Assembly (NCBI GenBank): GCA_036389455.1
Contig: DASVPW010000001.1
Location: 1-36,566, forward strand
Source: JAJKJG01 sp036389455
Lineage (GTDB): Bacteria > Pseudomonadota > Alphaproteobacteria > Rhizobiales > Beijerinckiaceae
DNA length: 36,566 nucleotides
Direction: 5' to 3'
The position numbers and the translations under genes were made by a program. Within the stretch, counting starts at the first letter, position 1; each line of letters opens with the position of its first letter. The notes under the pieces were generated by a model that was given only the letters and a program-made list of their open reading frames with translations, was not told the origin of the DNA and made no database searches. Positions 7,171 to 17,352 of this stretch are shown one piece after another.

Positions 7171-8943
7171 ATGCCGACCGAGCCCGCCGCAGAAGCCGCG
7201 CCTTCCGCGCCCGCCCGCCCCGGGCGCATCCGCCGGACCCTGACGTTCGTGCGCGAGCTGTTCCGCCTGCGCGTCGACAAGAGCACGGGCCGGGTCGGGC
7301 TCGTCGCGCTCGCGTTCGTCGGCCTGTTCGGGGTCATCGGCGGCCGCCTCGCCCTGATCGGGCTGAAGCCCGACGAATCGGCGCTGCGCAGGGCGGCGGG
7401 CCGGGAGATCGCGGCGGCGCGGCCCGACATCCTCGACCGCAACGGCGAGGTCATGGCGACCGACGTCAAGGTCGTGTCGGTGTTCGCCGACCCGCGCAAG
7501 GTCGTCGACAAGGACGAGGCGGTCGAGCTCCTGACCGCGGTCCTGCCCGACCTCAACGCCCGGGAGCTGCGCCAGAAGCTCGGCCGGGTCGACCGGCGGC
7601 GCGGCTTCGTGTGGATCAAGCGCGAGGTCACGCCGCGCCAGCAGGCCGAGGTGCACCGCCTCGGCATCCCGGGCGTCGGCTTCATGCCCGAGAACAAGCG
7701 GGTCTATCCGAACGGGGTCGCCGGCGCCCACGTCCTCGGCTTCGCCAACATCGACAACGCCGGCATCGCCGGGATCGAGAAGTACATCGACGGCCAGGGC
7801 CTCAAGGACCTCAACGGCGCCGGCTTCGCGCTCTCCTCCGCCGACCTCGCGCCGGTCAGGCTCTCCCTCGACCTGCGCGTCCAGCACGCCCTGCGCGACG
7901 AGCTCGCCAAGGGCATGGCGAAGTTCAAGGCCAAGGCCGCGGCCGGCGCCGTCATGGACGTCAACACCGGCGAGGTGATCGGGCTCGTGTCGCTGCCGGA
8001 CTTCGATCCGAACAACCCGGTTGACGCGCTCGAGAAGGACCGCATCAACCGCATCAACGTCGGCGTCTTCGAGATGGGCTCGACCTTCAAGGCGCTGACG
8101 ACGGCGATGGCGCTCGACTCGGGCCGCTTCACCATCAACTCGAGCCTCGACGCCCGCGGGGCGCTGCACTGGGGCAAGTTCAAGATCGGCGACTACCACG
8201 CCCAGCACCGGGTCATGACGGTGCCCGAGGTGTTCATCTACTCGTCGAACATCGGCACCGCCAAGATGGCGCTCGGCGTCGGCGTCGAGGGCCACAAGGC
8301 CTTCCTGCGCAAGGCCGGCCAGCTCGAGCGGCTCGTGACGGAGCTGCCCGAGAACGCCCTGCCGATCGTGCCGTCGCGCTGGGGCGAGCTCAACACCATC
8401 ACCATCGCTTTCGGCCACGGCATCGCGGTCGCGCCGCTGCAGGCCCTGATGGCGGTCGGCGCCCTCGTCAACGGCGGCATCATGATCAAGCCGACGTTCC
8501 TCAAGCGCTCCGAGGAGGAGGCGCGCCAGCTCGGCGTCAGGATCATCAAGCCCGAGACGAGCGAGGCGATGCGCTACGTCATGCGCCTCAACGCCACCAA
8601 GGGCTCGGCCTCGGCGGCGGCGATTGCGGGTTTCTTCGTCGGTGGTAAGACCGGCACCGCCGAGAAGGTCGTCAACGGCCGCTACTCGAAGACCAAGAAC
8701 CTCACCACCTTCACCGCCGTGTACCCGATGGACAAGCCGAAGTACGTCTTCCTCACGATCCTCGACGAGCCCGCCGCCGTCGAGGGCACGCACGGCTTTA
8801 CCACCTCGGGCTGGAACGCCGCCCCCGTCACCGGCAACATCATCGAGCGGGTCGCGCCCATGCTGAGCGTGCCCCCGCGCTTCGAGCCGCCGGAGAAGGC
8901 CTTCCCGCTGATGGTCAAGCTCGGAGCCTGGGGCACGCGGTGA
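7171..8943 (+). CDS. ftsI: Peptidoglycan transpeptidase FtsI (PBP3)
   Basis: This septal D,D-transpeptidase crosslinks peptidoglycan together with the glycosyltransferase FtsW. The 590-residue protein has a cytoplasmic tail, one membrane helix (VGLVALAFVGLFGVIGGRLA), a PBP dimerisation domain containing RPDILDRNGEVMA, and the penicillin-binding domain. Active-site motifs are intact: S-T-F-K with Ser304, S-S-N in FIYSSNIGTAKMA, and K-T-G in FFVGGKTGTAEKV. The start at ATG 7171 is preferred because GGAGG sits five bases upstream; a GTG at 7165 overlaps the ftsL stop but lies within that Shine-Dalgarno sequence. A palindromic element separates it from murE. Confidence 0.95.
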   Translation: MPTEPAAEAAPSAPARPGRIRRTLTFVRELFRLRVDKSTGRVGLVALAFVGLFGVIGGRLALIGLKPDESALRRAAGREIAAARPDILDRNGEVMATDVKVVSVFADPRKVVDKDEAVELLTAVLPDLNARELRQKLGRVDRRRGFVWIKREVTPRQQAEVHRLGIPGVGFMPENKRVYPNGVAGAHVLGFANIDNAGIAGIEKYIDGQGLKDLNGAGFALSSADLAPVRLSLDLRVQHALRDELAKGMAKFKAKAAAGAVMDVNTGEVIGLVSLPDFDPNNPVDALEKDRINRINVGVFEMGSTFKALTTAMALDSGRFTINSSLDARGALHWGKFKIGDYHAQHRVMTVPEVFIYSSNIGTAKMALGVGVEGHKAFLRKAGQLERLVTELPENALPIVPSRWGELNTITIAFGHGIAVAPLQALMAVGALVNGGIMIKPTFLKRSEEEARQLGVRIIKPETSEAMRYVMRLNATKGSASAAAIAGFFVGGKTGTAEKVVNGRYSKTKNLTTFTAVYPMDKPKYVFLTILDEPAAVEGTHGFTTSGWNAAPVTGNIIERVAPMLSVPPRFEPPEKAFPLMVKLGAWGTR

Positions 8944-8970
8944 ACCGCGCGGCCGGCCGAGCATCCTCCC

Positions 8971-9095
8971 AACCTCCTCATCCTGAGGAGCGCCCGAAGG
9001 GCGCGTCTCGAAGGACGCACACCGTCGACACAGCGTCCAACCGCCGGTGCGTGCTTCGAGACGGCGCTTCGCGCCTCCTCAGCATGAGGAGGGTT
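8971..9095. repeat. Palindromic intergenic element, family 1, copy A
   Basis: An imperfect inverted repeat of about 125 bases. The left arm begins AACCTCCTCATCCTGAGGAG and contains GTCTCGAAGGACGCAC. The right arm contains GTGCGTGCTTCGAGAC and ends CCTCAGCATGAGGAGGGTT. The same element, in the same orientation, recurs at 32795-32921 with compensating changes in the stems. It fills the ftsI-murE gap within an otherwise tightly packed operon and ends 30 bases before the murE start. Confidence 0.85.
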
Positions 9096-9124
9096 GTTAT
9101 TGCCCGGCAGCTTGGTCCGACATC

Positions 9125-10597
9125 GTGACCATCCTCGGCAATCTCTTCCCCGAAGCGCAGGCCGGCGGCCATGCCGGCCTCGCCGTTTCGGGGCTCGCGT
9201 CGGACAGCCGCAAGGTGACGCCCGGCGCGGTGTTCGTGGCCGTGCCCGGCACGAAGGCCGACGGCTTGGCCTATGTGCCGCAGGCGCTCGCGGCCGGCGC
9301 CGCCGCAGTCGTCGGCCAGGGCGAGCGGCCGGCCGCCCTCGACCCCGCTATCCCTTACATCCGCGTGCCCGACGTGCGCCGCGCGCTCGCGCTCGCCGCG
9401 GCCCGGCTCCACCCGCGCCAGCCGGAGACCGTCGTGGCTGTCACGGGGACGAGCGGCAAAAGCTCGGTCGCGGACTTTTCGCGCCAGCTCTTCGCCGCCC
9501 TCGGCCACAAGTCCGCGAGCCTCGGCACCCTCGGCGTGACCACCTCCGAGGGTGCGGCCTACGGCTCGCTGACGACGCCGGACCCGATCGCCCTGCACGA
9601 GACCCTCCACCGGCTCGCCGGGGAGGGAATCACGCACCTCGCCATGGAGGCGTCCTCGCACGGCATCGAGCAGCGCCGGCTCGACGGCGTGCGCCTTGCG
9701 GCGGCGGGGTTCACCAACCTCGGGCGCGACCACCTCGACTACCACGGCACGGTCGAGGCCTACCGGCAGGCGAAGCTGCGCCTGTTCGAGGACCTCCTGC
9801 AGCCCGGCGCGACCGCCGTCGTCAACGCCGACGGCGACATGGCCGAGCTTTTTCTCGAAGCGGCCGCCGAACGGGGCCTGAAAGTCATGACCACGGGCCG
9901 GGCCGGCGACAGCCTGACCCTCGTCGAAGCCGGCGCCGACGGCGCGTCCCAGAGGCTCAAGATCCGCGTGAACCTGCCCGAGAAGGGCGTCCGCGAGGAG
10001 ATCGAGGCCGGTTTCCCGCTGATCGGCGCCTTCCAGGTCGAGAACGCGCTCCTCGCCGCCGGCCTCGTCATCGCGGCCGAGCCGCCGGCCGCGCCCGCCC
10101 GGGTGCTCGCGGCCTTCTCCGGGCTCAAGGGCGTGCCGGGCCGCCTCGAGAAGGTCGGCGAGGTCAACGGCGCCATCGCGGTCGTCGACTACGCCCACAA
10201 GCCCGAGGCCCTGGAGCACGTGCTCGACGCGCTCCGCCCCTTCGCGGCGGGCCGCCTCGTCTGCGTCTTCGGCTGCGGCGGCGACCGCGACAAGGGCAAG
10301 CGCCCGATCATGGGCCGCATCGCTACGAGCAAGGCCGACGTCGTCATCGTCACCGACGACAATCCCCGCACCGAGCCGCCGGCCGCGATCCGGGCCGAGA
10401 TCCTCGCCGCGGCCCCCGGCGCCCGGGAGATCGGCGACCGCGCCGAGGCCATTCATGCGGCAGTCAGGGAGCTTGCCCCAGGCGACGTGCTCGTGGTGGC
10501 CGGGAAAGGCCATGAAACCGGCCAGGATTTCGGCGACAGGAAGGTGCCGTTCTCCGACCACGAGGTGGTGCGGGCGGCCATCGCGGAGGTTTCTTAG
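9125..10597 (+). CDS. murE: UDP-MurNAc-tripeptide synthetase MurE (meso-DAP adding)
   Basis: This cytoplasmic ATP-dependent ligase adds meso-diaminopimelate to UDP-MurNAc-L-Ala-D-Glu (490 aa). The ATP loop is VVAVTGTSGKSSVADF, the central domain has HLAMEASSHGIEQRRLDG and NLGRDHLDYHG, and the C-terminal domain has DYAHKPEALEHVL. The DNPR tetrad in VTDDNPRTEPP is the known signature for meso-DAP rather than lysine specificity. The GTG at 9125 gives MTILGNLFPEA, typical of relatives; the frame further upstream runs through the palindromic element and is unlikely to be coding. No strong ribosome-binding site is visible. murF follows after four bases. Confidence 0.95.
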   Translation: MTILGNLFPEAQAGGHAGLAVSGLASDSRKVTPGAVFVAVPGTKADGLAYVPQALAAGAAAVVGQGERPAALDPAIPYIRVPDVRRALALAAARLHPRQPETVVAVTGTSGKSSVADFSRQLFAALGHKSASLGTLGVTTSEGAAYGSLTTPDPIALHETLHRLAGEGITHLAMEASSHGIEQRRLDGVRLAAAGFTNLGRDHLDYHGTVEAYRQAKLRLFEDLLQPGATAVVNADGDMAELFLEAAAERGLKVMTTGRAGDSLTLVEAGADGASQRLKIRVNLPEKGVREEIEAGFPLIGAFQVENALLAAGLVIAAEPPAAPARVLAAFSGLKGVPGRLEKVGEVNGAIAVVDYAHKPEALEHVLDALRPFAAGRLVCVFGCGGDRDKGKRPIMGRIATSKADVVIVTDDNPRTEPPAAIRAEILAAAPGAREIGDRAEAIHAAVRELAPGDVLVVAGKGHETGQDFGDRKVPFSDHEVVRAAIAEVS

Positions 10598-10601
10598 GCA
10601 C

Positions 10602-12038
10602 ATGAGCGCGCCCCTGTGGACGTCCGAAGAGGTCCTTGCGGCGACGGGCGCCCGCCCGGTCGGGAGCCTGCCCGCCGCGACCGGCGTCTCGATCGATACC
10701 CGCACGCTTGAGCCCGGCGACCTCTTCTTCGCGATCCGCGGCGACGTGCACGACGGCCACGCCTTCGTCCGCGACGCCCTCGCCAGGGGCGCGGCGGCGG
10801 CCGTCGTCGCCGAGGGACGCGCCGCCGAGTTCGCGGACGCCGGACCGCTCCTCGTCGTCCCCGACGTGCTCGACGCCATGCGCCGCCTCGGCGTCGCGGC
10901 GCGGGCGCGGTCGAAAGCCCAGATCGTCGCCGTGACGGGCTCGGTCGGCAAGACCGGCACCAAGGAGGCCCTGCGCCTCGCCTTCGAGCGCTTGGGCAAG
11001 ACCCACGCCTCCGTCGCCTCCTACAACAACCACTGGGGCGTGCCGCTCACCCTCGCGCGCCTCCCCCGCGACGCGCAATACGGCGTGTTCGAGATCGGCA
11101 TGAACCATGCCGGCGAGATCGCGCCGCTGACCCGCATGGTGCGCCCGCACGTCGCCGTCGTCACGACGGTCGAGCCGGTCCACATCGAGTTCTTCCCCTC
11201 GGTCTCGGCCATCGCCGACGCCAAGGGCGAGATCTTCTTGGGGGTCGAGCCCGGCGGGACGGCGGTGATCAACCGCGACAACCCTCATTTCGAGCGCGTC
11301 CGCGCCCACGCGCAGGCGTCCAGCGCCGGGCGCATCCTGACCTTCGGCGAGCACGAGGGCGCCGACGTTCGCGCCGAGCGCATCGTCCTTAAGGCCGACA
11401 CCTCGGTCGTCGAGGCGCGGGTGCTCGGGCGGCCGCTCGCCTACCGCCTCGGCGCACCCGGAAAGCACGTCGCCATGAACTCGCTGTCCGTGCTCGCCGC
11501 CGTGGCGGCCGCCGGCGGCGACGTGGCCCGCGCCGCGCAGGGGCTCGCCGATCTTGCGCCCCCGGCGGGCCGCGGCGAGCGCATCCGGCTCCGCGCGCCG
11601 GGCGGCGAGTTCCTCCTCGTCGACGAGGCCTTCAACGCCAACCCGGCCTCCATGCGGGCGGCGCTCCTGAACCTCGCCGCGACCGATCCGGCCCCGGGCG
11701 GGCGCCGCGTCGCGGTCCTCGGCGACATGCTGGAGCTGGGCGAGAACGGCCCGGCGCTGCACCGCGACCTCTTGGGGCCGGTCGCCGACAGCCGCGCCGA
11801 CCTCGTCTTCGCGGCCGGGCCGCTGATGGACAACCTCTACGCGGCCCTTCCCAGAGGGCGGCGGGGCGGCTATGCCCCGACCGCCGCCGCGCTCGAGGCG
11901 AGCGTCCTCGGCGCCGTCCGGGCCGGCGATGTCGTCATGGTCAAGGGCTCGAAGGGCATCCTGGTGTCGCGCATCGTCAAGGCGCTGAAGGAGCGCTTCG
12001 CGCCCGACCACGACAGCCGCGCCGCGGCGAAAGGCTAA
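10602..12038 (+). CDS. murF: UDP-MurNAc-tripeptide:D-Ala-D-Ala ligase MurF
   Basis: MurF attaches the D-Ala-D-Ala dipeptide made by Ddl to UDP-MurNAc-tripeptide, completing the soluble precursor. The protein has 478 residues, with an N-terminal uridine-binding domain (SIDTRTLEPGDLFFAI), an ATP loop IVAVTGSVGKTGTKEAL, the central FEIGMNHAGEIAPLTRMV, and a C-terminal domain with DEAFNANPASMRAAL and VAVLGDMLELG. The ATG at 10602 is four bases after the murE stop, with GGAGG about 11 bases before it. mraY begins two bases after the murF stop. Confidence 0.95.
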   Translation: MSAPLWTSEEVLAATGARPVGSLPAATGVSIDTRTLEPGDLFFAIRGDVHDGHAFVRDALARGAAAAVVAEGRAAEFADAGPLLVVPDVLDAMRRLGVAARARSKAQIVAVTGSVGKTGTKEALRLAFERLGKTHASVASYNNHWGVPLTLARLPRDAQYGVFEIGMNHAGEIAPLTRMVRPHVAVVTTVEPVHIEFFPSVSAIADAKGEIFLGVEPGGTAVINRDNPHFERVRAHAQASSAGRILTFGEHEGADVRAERIVLKADTSVVEARVLGRPLAYRLGAPGKHVAMNSLSVLAAVAAAGGDVARAAQGLADLAPPAGRGERIRLRAPGGEFLLVDEAFNANPASMRAALLNLAATDPAPGGRRVAVLGDMLELGENGPALHRDLLGPVADSRADLVFAAGPLMDNLYAALPRGRRGGYAPTAAALEASVLGAVRAGDVVMVKGSKGILVSRIVKALKERFAPDHDSRAAAKG

Positions 12039-12040
12039 GC

Positions 12041-13126
12041 GTGCTCTACTTCCTCGCCGACTACTCGAGCGTCTTCACACCCCTCAACGTCTTCCGGTAC
12101 ATCACCTTCCGGACCGGCGGCGCGACCGCGACGGCGCTGCTCTTCGTGTTCTGGTTCGGGCCGGCGATCATCTCGGCGCTGCGCCTCAAGCAGGGCAAGG
12201 GCCAGCCGATCCGCGAGGACGGGCCGCAGTCGCATCTCCTGACGAAGCGCGGCACCCCGACCATGGGCGGGCTGATGATCCTCGCCGGCACCCTCGTGGC
12301 GACGATCCTGTGGGCGAACCCGAGGAACCTCTACGTCTGGGTCGTGGTGTTCGTGACGCTCGGCTTCGGCGCGATCGGCTTCTACGACGATTACCTCAAG
12401 GTCACGAAGCAGTCGCACAAGGGCTTCTCGGGCAAGTCGCGGCTCCTGCTCGAGGCGCTCATCGCCGCGATCGCCTGCGTCATGATCGCCGAGATCGCGA
12501 CGCCCGGTCTCGCGAACCGGCTGGCGCTGCCCTTCGCCAAGGAGATCCTGTTCGACCTCGGCTGGTTCTACCTGATTTTCGCCGGCTTCGTGATCGTCGG
12601 GGCCGGCAACGCGGTCAACATCACCGACGGCCTCGACGGCCTCGCCATCGGCCCGGTGATGATCGTGTCGGCGACCTTCGGCTTCGTCTCCTACCTCGTC
12701 GGCAACGCGATCTACGCCAACTACCTCCAGGTCCATTTCGTCCCCGGCGCGGGCGAGCTCGCCGTCGTGTGCGGCGCGCTCATCGGCGCGGGCCTCGGCT
12801 TCTTGTGGTTCAACGCGCCGCCGGCCCAGATCTTCATGGGCGACACCGGCTCGCTCGCGCTCGGCGGGCTGCTTGCCACGATCGCGGTCGCGACCAAGAT
12901 GGAGTTCGTGCTCGCGATCGCCGGCGGGCTGTTCGTGCTCGAGATCATGTCGGTGATCATCCAGGTGGCGTCGTTCCGGCTCACCGGCAAGCGCGTGTTC
13001 CGCATGGCCCCCCTCCACCACCACTTCGAGCAGAAGGGCTGGAAGGAGCCGCAGATCGTGATGCGCTTCTGGATCATCTCCGTGGTGCTCGCGCTCGTGG
13101 CGCTGGCGACGCTCAAGCTGCGGTGA
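12041..13126 (+). CDS. mraY: Phospho-MurNAc-pentapeptide transferase MraY
   Basis: MraY is the integral membrane enzyme that transfers phospho-MurNAc-pentapeptide to undecaprenyl phosphate, giving lipid I. The 361-residue protein has about ten hydrophobic segments. Family motifs are GTPTMGGLMIL, the metal/catalytic GFYDDYLKVTKQSHKG, NAVNITDGLDGLAIGPVMI, FMGDTGSLALGG and the C-terminal MAPLHHHFEQKGWKE. The GTG at 12041, two bases after the murF stop, gives the usual alphaproteobacterial start MLYFLADYSSVFTPLNVFRY. murD starts four bases after its stop. Confidence 0.96.
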   Translation: MLYFLADYSSVFTPLNVFRYITFRTGGATATALLFVFWFGPAIISALRLKQGKGQPIREDGPQSHLLTKRGTPTMGGLMILAGTLVATILWANPRNLYVWVVVFVTLGFGAIGFYDDYLKVTKQSHKGFSGKSRLLLEALIAAIACVMIAEIATPGLANRLALPFAKEILFDLGWFYLIFAGFVIVGAGNAVNITDGLDGLAIGPVMIVSATFGFVSYLVGNAIYANYLQVHFVPGAGELAVVCGALIGAGLGFLWFNAPPAQIFMGDTGSLALGGLLATIAVATKMEFVLAIAGGLFVLEIMSVIIQVASFRLTGKRVFRMAPLHHHFEQKGWKEPQIVMRFWIISVVLALVALATLKLR

Positions 13127-13130
13127 GGCG

Positions 13131-14525
13131 GTGACGCCGGCCACCACCTTCGCAGGGAAAACGGTCGCGCTGTTCGGCCTCGGCGGTTCGGGGCTCGCGA
13201 CGGCGCTCGCCCTCAAGGCCGGCGGCGCGCGGGTCGTCGCCTGCGACGACAGCGCGGAGGCGATGGCGAAGGCGCAAGCCCAGGGGATCGGGACCGGCGA
13301 CCTGAAGCGCGCCGACTGGTCCGGGTTCGCGGCGCTCGTGCTCTCCCCCGGCGTGCCGCTGACCCACCCCGAGCCGCATTGGTCGGTGCGGCTCGCGAAA
13401 GCCGCGGGCGTCGAGATCATCGGCGACATCGAGCTGTTCTGCCGCGAGCGTCAAAGGATCGCGCCCGACGCGCCGTTCGTCGCGATCACCGGCACCAACG
13501 GCAAGTCGACGACGACCGCGCTCGTCGCCCACATCCTGCGCGAGGCCGGGCGCGACGTGCAGATGGGCGGCAACATCGGCACGGCCATCCTCTCGCTCGA
13601 ACCGCCCGCGAACGACCGCGTCCATGTCGTCGAGATGTCGTCGTTTCAGATCGACCTCACACCGAGCTTGAAGCCGTCGGTCGGCGTGCTCCTCAACGTC
13701 TCGCCCGACCATCTCGACCGGCACGGGACGATGGACAACTACGCCGCCATCAAGGAGCGGCTCGTCGCCGTCGCGGAGCTTGCCGTCGTCGGCATGGACG
13801 ACGAGCCGAGCCGCGCCGTCGCGCAGCGCCGCGCCGATGCAGGCCGGCCGCTACGGCGTATCTCCATCGAGCCGCTCGCCGACGAAGGCGTGTTCGCCCG
13901 GGGCGCGACCCTGTTCCGCGTCGACGCGACCGGCTCCGGGATCGTCGCGGACCTCTCGGGCATCCGCTCGCTCCGCGGCGCGCACAACGCCCAGAACGCC
14001 GCCGCGGCGGCCGCCGTCGCCGATGCCCTCGGACTTGGCCCCGAGCGGATCCGGGCCGGGCTCTCGACCTTCCCGGGCCTCGCGCACCGGATGGAGGAGG
14101 TCGCCCGCCGCGGCCACGCGATCTTCGTCAACGACTCGAAAGCCACGAACGCCGATTCGGCCGAGAAGGCGCTTTCCTCCTTCGACCGGGTATTCTGGAT
14201 TCTCGGCGGCAAGGCCAAGGAGGGCGGGATCGGGACGCTGCGCCCGCATTTCCCGAAGGTCGAGCGCGCCTACCTCATCGGCGAGGCGGCGGACGCCTTC
14301 GCGGCAACACTTCAAGACGAGGTTCCTTACGTCCGCTGCTACACCCTCGATAAGGCGGTGGCGCAAGCCGCCGAGGACGCGGCGCGCTCGGACGCGCCCG
14401 AGCCCGTGGTGCTGCTCTCGCCCGCCTGCGCGTCCTACGACCAGTTCCGGAACTTCGAGGAGCGCGGCAACCGCTTCCGCGACCTCGTCCGGGCGCTGCC
14501 GGGCGTCGAGGTAAAGGACCTGTAA
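13131..14525 (+). CDS. murD: UDP-MurNAc-L-alanine:D-glutamate ligase MurD
   Basis: MurD adds D-glutamate to UDP-MurNAc-L-Ala in the cytoplasm (464 aa). It has an N-terminal Rossmann-like domain with VALFGLGGSGLATALAL, the ATP loop FVAITGTNGKSTTTALVAHI at about residues 120-139, NVSPDHLDRHGTMDNYAAIK, and the C-terminal NDSKATNADSAEKAL and LSPACASYDQFRNFEERG. The GTG start at 13131 follows mraY closely. Its stop is followed by a palindromic repeat instead of the overlap usual in this cluster. Confidence 0.96.
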   Translation: MTPATTFAGKTVALFGLGGSGLATALALKAGGARVVACDDSAEAMAKAQAQGIGTGDLKRADWSGFAALVLSPGVPLTHPEPHWSVRLAKAAGVEIIGDIELFCRERQRIAPDAPFVAITGTNGKSTTTALVAHILREAGRDVQMGGNIGTAILSLEPPANDRVHVVEMSSFQIDLTPSLKPSVGVLLNVSPDHLDRHGTMDNYAAIKERLVAVAELAVVGMDDEPSRAVAQRRADAGRPLRRISIEPLADEGVFARGATLFRVDATGSGIVADLSGIRSLRGAHNAQNAAAAAAVADALGLGPERIRAGLSTFPGLAHRMEEVARRGHAIFVNDSKATNADSAEKALSSFDRVFWILGGKAKEGGIGTLRPHFPKVERAYLIGEAADAFAATLQDEVPYVRCYTLDKAVAQAAEDAARSDAPEPVVLLSPACASYDQFRNFEERGNRFRDLVRALPGVEVKDL

Positions 14526-14556
14526 ACGCAAATCGCCGAATCATGTCGGCGAGTCT

Positions 14557-14674
14557 CCTCTCCCCGCTCGCGGGGAGAGGCCGAGCCGCGAAGCGACCGG
14601 GTGAGGGGCCGGGTGCGCGCTCCCCCGGCCCCTCACCCCAACCCTCTCTCCGCAAGCGGGGAGAGGGGGAGGAT
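14557..14674. repeat. Palindromic intergenic repeat, family 2, full copy
   Basis: Three nested hairpins: CCTCTCCCCG-CTCG-CGGGGAGAGG at 14557-14580, a perfect 15-bp stem of GGGTGAGGGGCCGGG (14599-14613) with its complement at 14624-14638, and CTCTCTCCGC-AAG-CGGGGAGAG-type pairing near 14644-14668. It occupies the whole murD-ftsW gap. The left half matches the copy at 1081-1132 in reverse orientation. Confidence 0.8.
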
Positions 14675-14682
14675 GCCGAACC

Positions 14683-15858
<1,176 letters not shown>

Positions 15859-15868
15859 GATCGCGCCC

Positions 15869-17041
15869 ATGAACGCCAAGGCCGACGGCAAGGCCCCCGG
15901 AGGCCCCCGCGTCCTCCTGTCGGCGGGCGGGACCGGCGGCCACCTGTTCCCGGCCGAGGCCCTCGCCAACGCCCTGAAGCGCCTCGGCATCGGCGTGATC
16001 CTGGCGACCGACCGCCGGGCCGGGTCCTATGCGGCAAGCTTTCCGGCCGACGAGATCGTGCAGATCGCCTCCGCGACCCCGTCCGGCGGCTCCCCCGTCC
16101 AGATGGCGAAGGCGGCCGTCATGCTCGGGGCAGGCTTCGTCCAGGCGAGCCGGGCGCTGCGCCGCCTCAGGCCCGCCGCCGTCGTCGGCTTCGGCGGCTA
16201 CCCGACGGTGCCGCCGGTCGCGGCGGCGTCGATGCTGCGCATCCCGACGATCGTCCACGAGCAGAACGGCGTCATGGGGCGGGCGAACCGCTTCCTCGCG
16301 CGGCGCGTCTCGGCGATCGCGACCGGCTTCCCGGAGGCGCGCGGCATCCCGCAAGGCATCGCGGCCCGGATCGTCCACACCGGCAACCCGGTGCGTCCCG
16401 CCGTGCTCGAGGCGGCGCGGATGCCCTTCCCGCCGGCGCTGAAAGGCGGAAAGCTCCGCCTCCTCGTCTTCGGCGGCAGCCAAGGGGCGCGCGTCATGGG
16501 CGACGTCGTCCCGGCTGCGGTCGAGCGCCTGCCGAAGGACCTCCTGCCGCAGCTCGTCCTGACGCAGCAGGCCCGCGAGGAGGACGCGCTCCGGGTGATG
16601 AAGACCTACGCGCGGATCATCGGCCACGCCGAGGTGCAGCCGTTCTTCAAGGACCTGCCGAAGCGCATGGCCGAATCGCACCTCGTGATCTCGCGCTCCG
16701 GCGCCTCGACGGTCGCCGAGCTCGCCGTCATCGGGCGGCCCTCGATCCTCGTGCCCCTGCCGGGCGCGCTCGACCAGGACCAGGCCGCGAACGCCGAGGT
16801 CCTCGCCGCGACCGGCGCCGCGACCGTGATCCCGCAGGCCGAGTTCACCCCCGAGCGCCTCGCGCAAGAGATCGTCGCCCGCTTCGGCGACCCGGCCCGC
16901 CTCCAGGAGGCCGCCGAGGCCGCGAAGAGCGTCGGCGTCCCCGACGCCGCCGAGCGCCTCGCGGCGCTCGTCCTCCATCTTGCCAAGATCCCTCTTCCCG
17001 AGCCGCCGCGGCCCGCCGAGGAGGCCGGGCCGGGCGAATAG
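15869..17041 (+). CDS. murG: UDP-GlcNAc:lipid I N-acetylglucosaminyltransferase MurG
   Basis: MurG is the peripheral membrane GT-B glycosyltransferase that converts lipid I to lipid II (390 aa). It shows the glycine-rich acceptor loop VLLSAGGTGGHLFPAEALA near the N-terminus, VVGFGGYPTVPPVAAA, TIVHEQNGVMGRANRFLA, then the second domain with LLVFGGSQGARVMGDVVP, the donor-binding SRSGASTVAELAVIGRPS and LPGALDQDQAANAEVL. The C-terminal tail is proline-rich. The ATG at 15869 lies ten bases after ftsW. It is followed by a small separate gene and not directly by murC. Confidence 0.96.
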   Translation: MNAKADGKAPGGPRVLLSAGGTGGHLFPAEALANALKRLGIGVILATDRRAGSYAASFPADEIVQIASATPSGGSPVQMAKAAVMLGAGFVQASRALRRLRPAAVVGFGGYPTVPPVAAASMLRIPTIVHEQNGVMGRANRFLARRVSAIATGFPEARGIPQGIAARIVHTGNPVRPAVLEAARMPFPPALKGGKLRLLVFGGSQGARVMGDVVPAAVERLPKDLLPQLVLTQQAREEDALRVMKTYARIIGHAEVQPFFKDLPKRMAESHLVISRSGASTVAELAVIGRPSILVPLPGALDQDQAANAEVLAATGAATVIPQAEFTPERLAQEIVARFGDPARLQEAAEAAKSVGVPDAAERLAALVLHLAKIPLPEPPRPAEEAGPGE

Positions 17042-17136
17042 GAGCGGCACGCCGGGAATGGAGCCGCCGCACTGGCCGGGGCCCTTCGTTTCGGCTAAGC
17101 TTCGGGCGGGGCGACTTCCAACCGGAGGTGGCCAAG

Positions 17137-17346
17137 ATGAGACCGCTCGTTATCGCGCTGCTGGCCGGGTTCGTCCTGACCGGCATCGGCCCCGCGTTCG
17201 CCCGAACGGGCGGCGGCGCTCCGAGGGCGGGCCGCGACGCCTGCCAGACCGAGGCCGACCAGATGTTCCGGGGCGTCAAGAATCTCGACCAGCGCCACGC
17301 GCAGAAGCAGGCGCACATCAAGAAGTGCCGGGCCGCGTCCCGGTGA
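17137..17346 (+). CDS. Small secreted protein of unknown function inside the dcw cluster
   Basis: A 69-residue protein with a Sec signal peptide: MRPLVIALLAGFVLTGIG followed by PAFA as the likely cleavage site. The mature part is about 45 residues, basic and helical, with one cysteine near its start (RDACQTEADQMF) and one near its end (HIKKCRAAS), which could form a disulfide in the periplasm. I do not recognise a family; a loose likeness to two-cysteine PsiF-type repeats is too weak to name it. GGAGG lies eight bases before ATG 17137; an in-frame GTG at 17128 overlaps that site. A strong terminator follows seven bases after the stop, so the gene ends its own transcript within the cell-wall operon. 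Confidence 0.7.
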   Translation: MRPLVIALLAGFVLTGIGPAFARTGGGAPRAGRDACQTEADQMFRGVKNLDQRHAQKQAHIKKCRAASR

Positions 17347-17352
17347 CGGCGA

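Noticed and set aside
6982..8964. A 660-codon minus-strand open frame antisense to ftsI
   Set aside because: It is rich in Arg, Asp, Val and His in the pattern expected from the complement of high-GC codons, has no domain, and lies over a clear ftsI gene.
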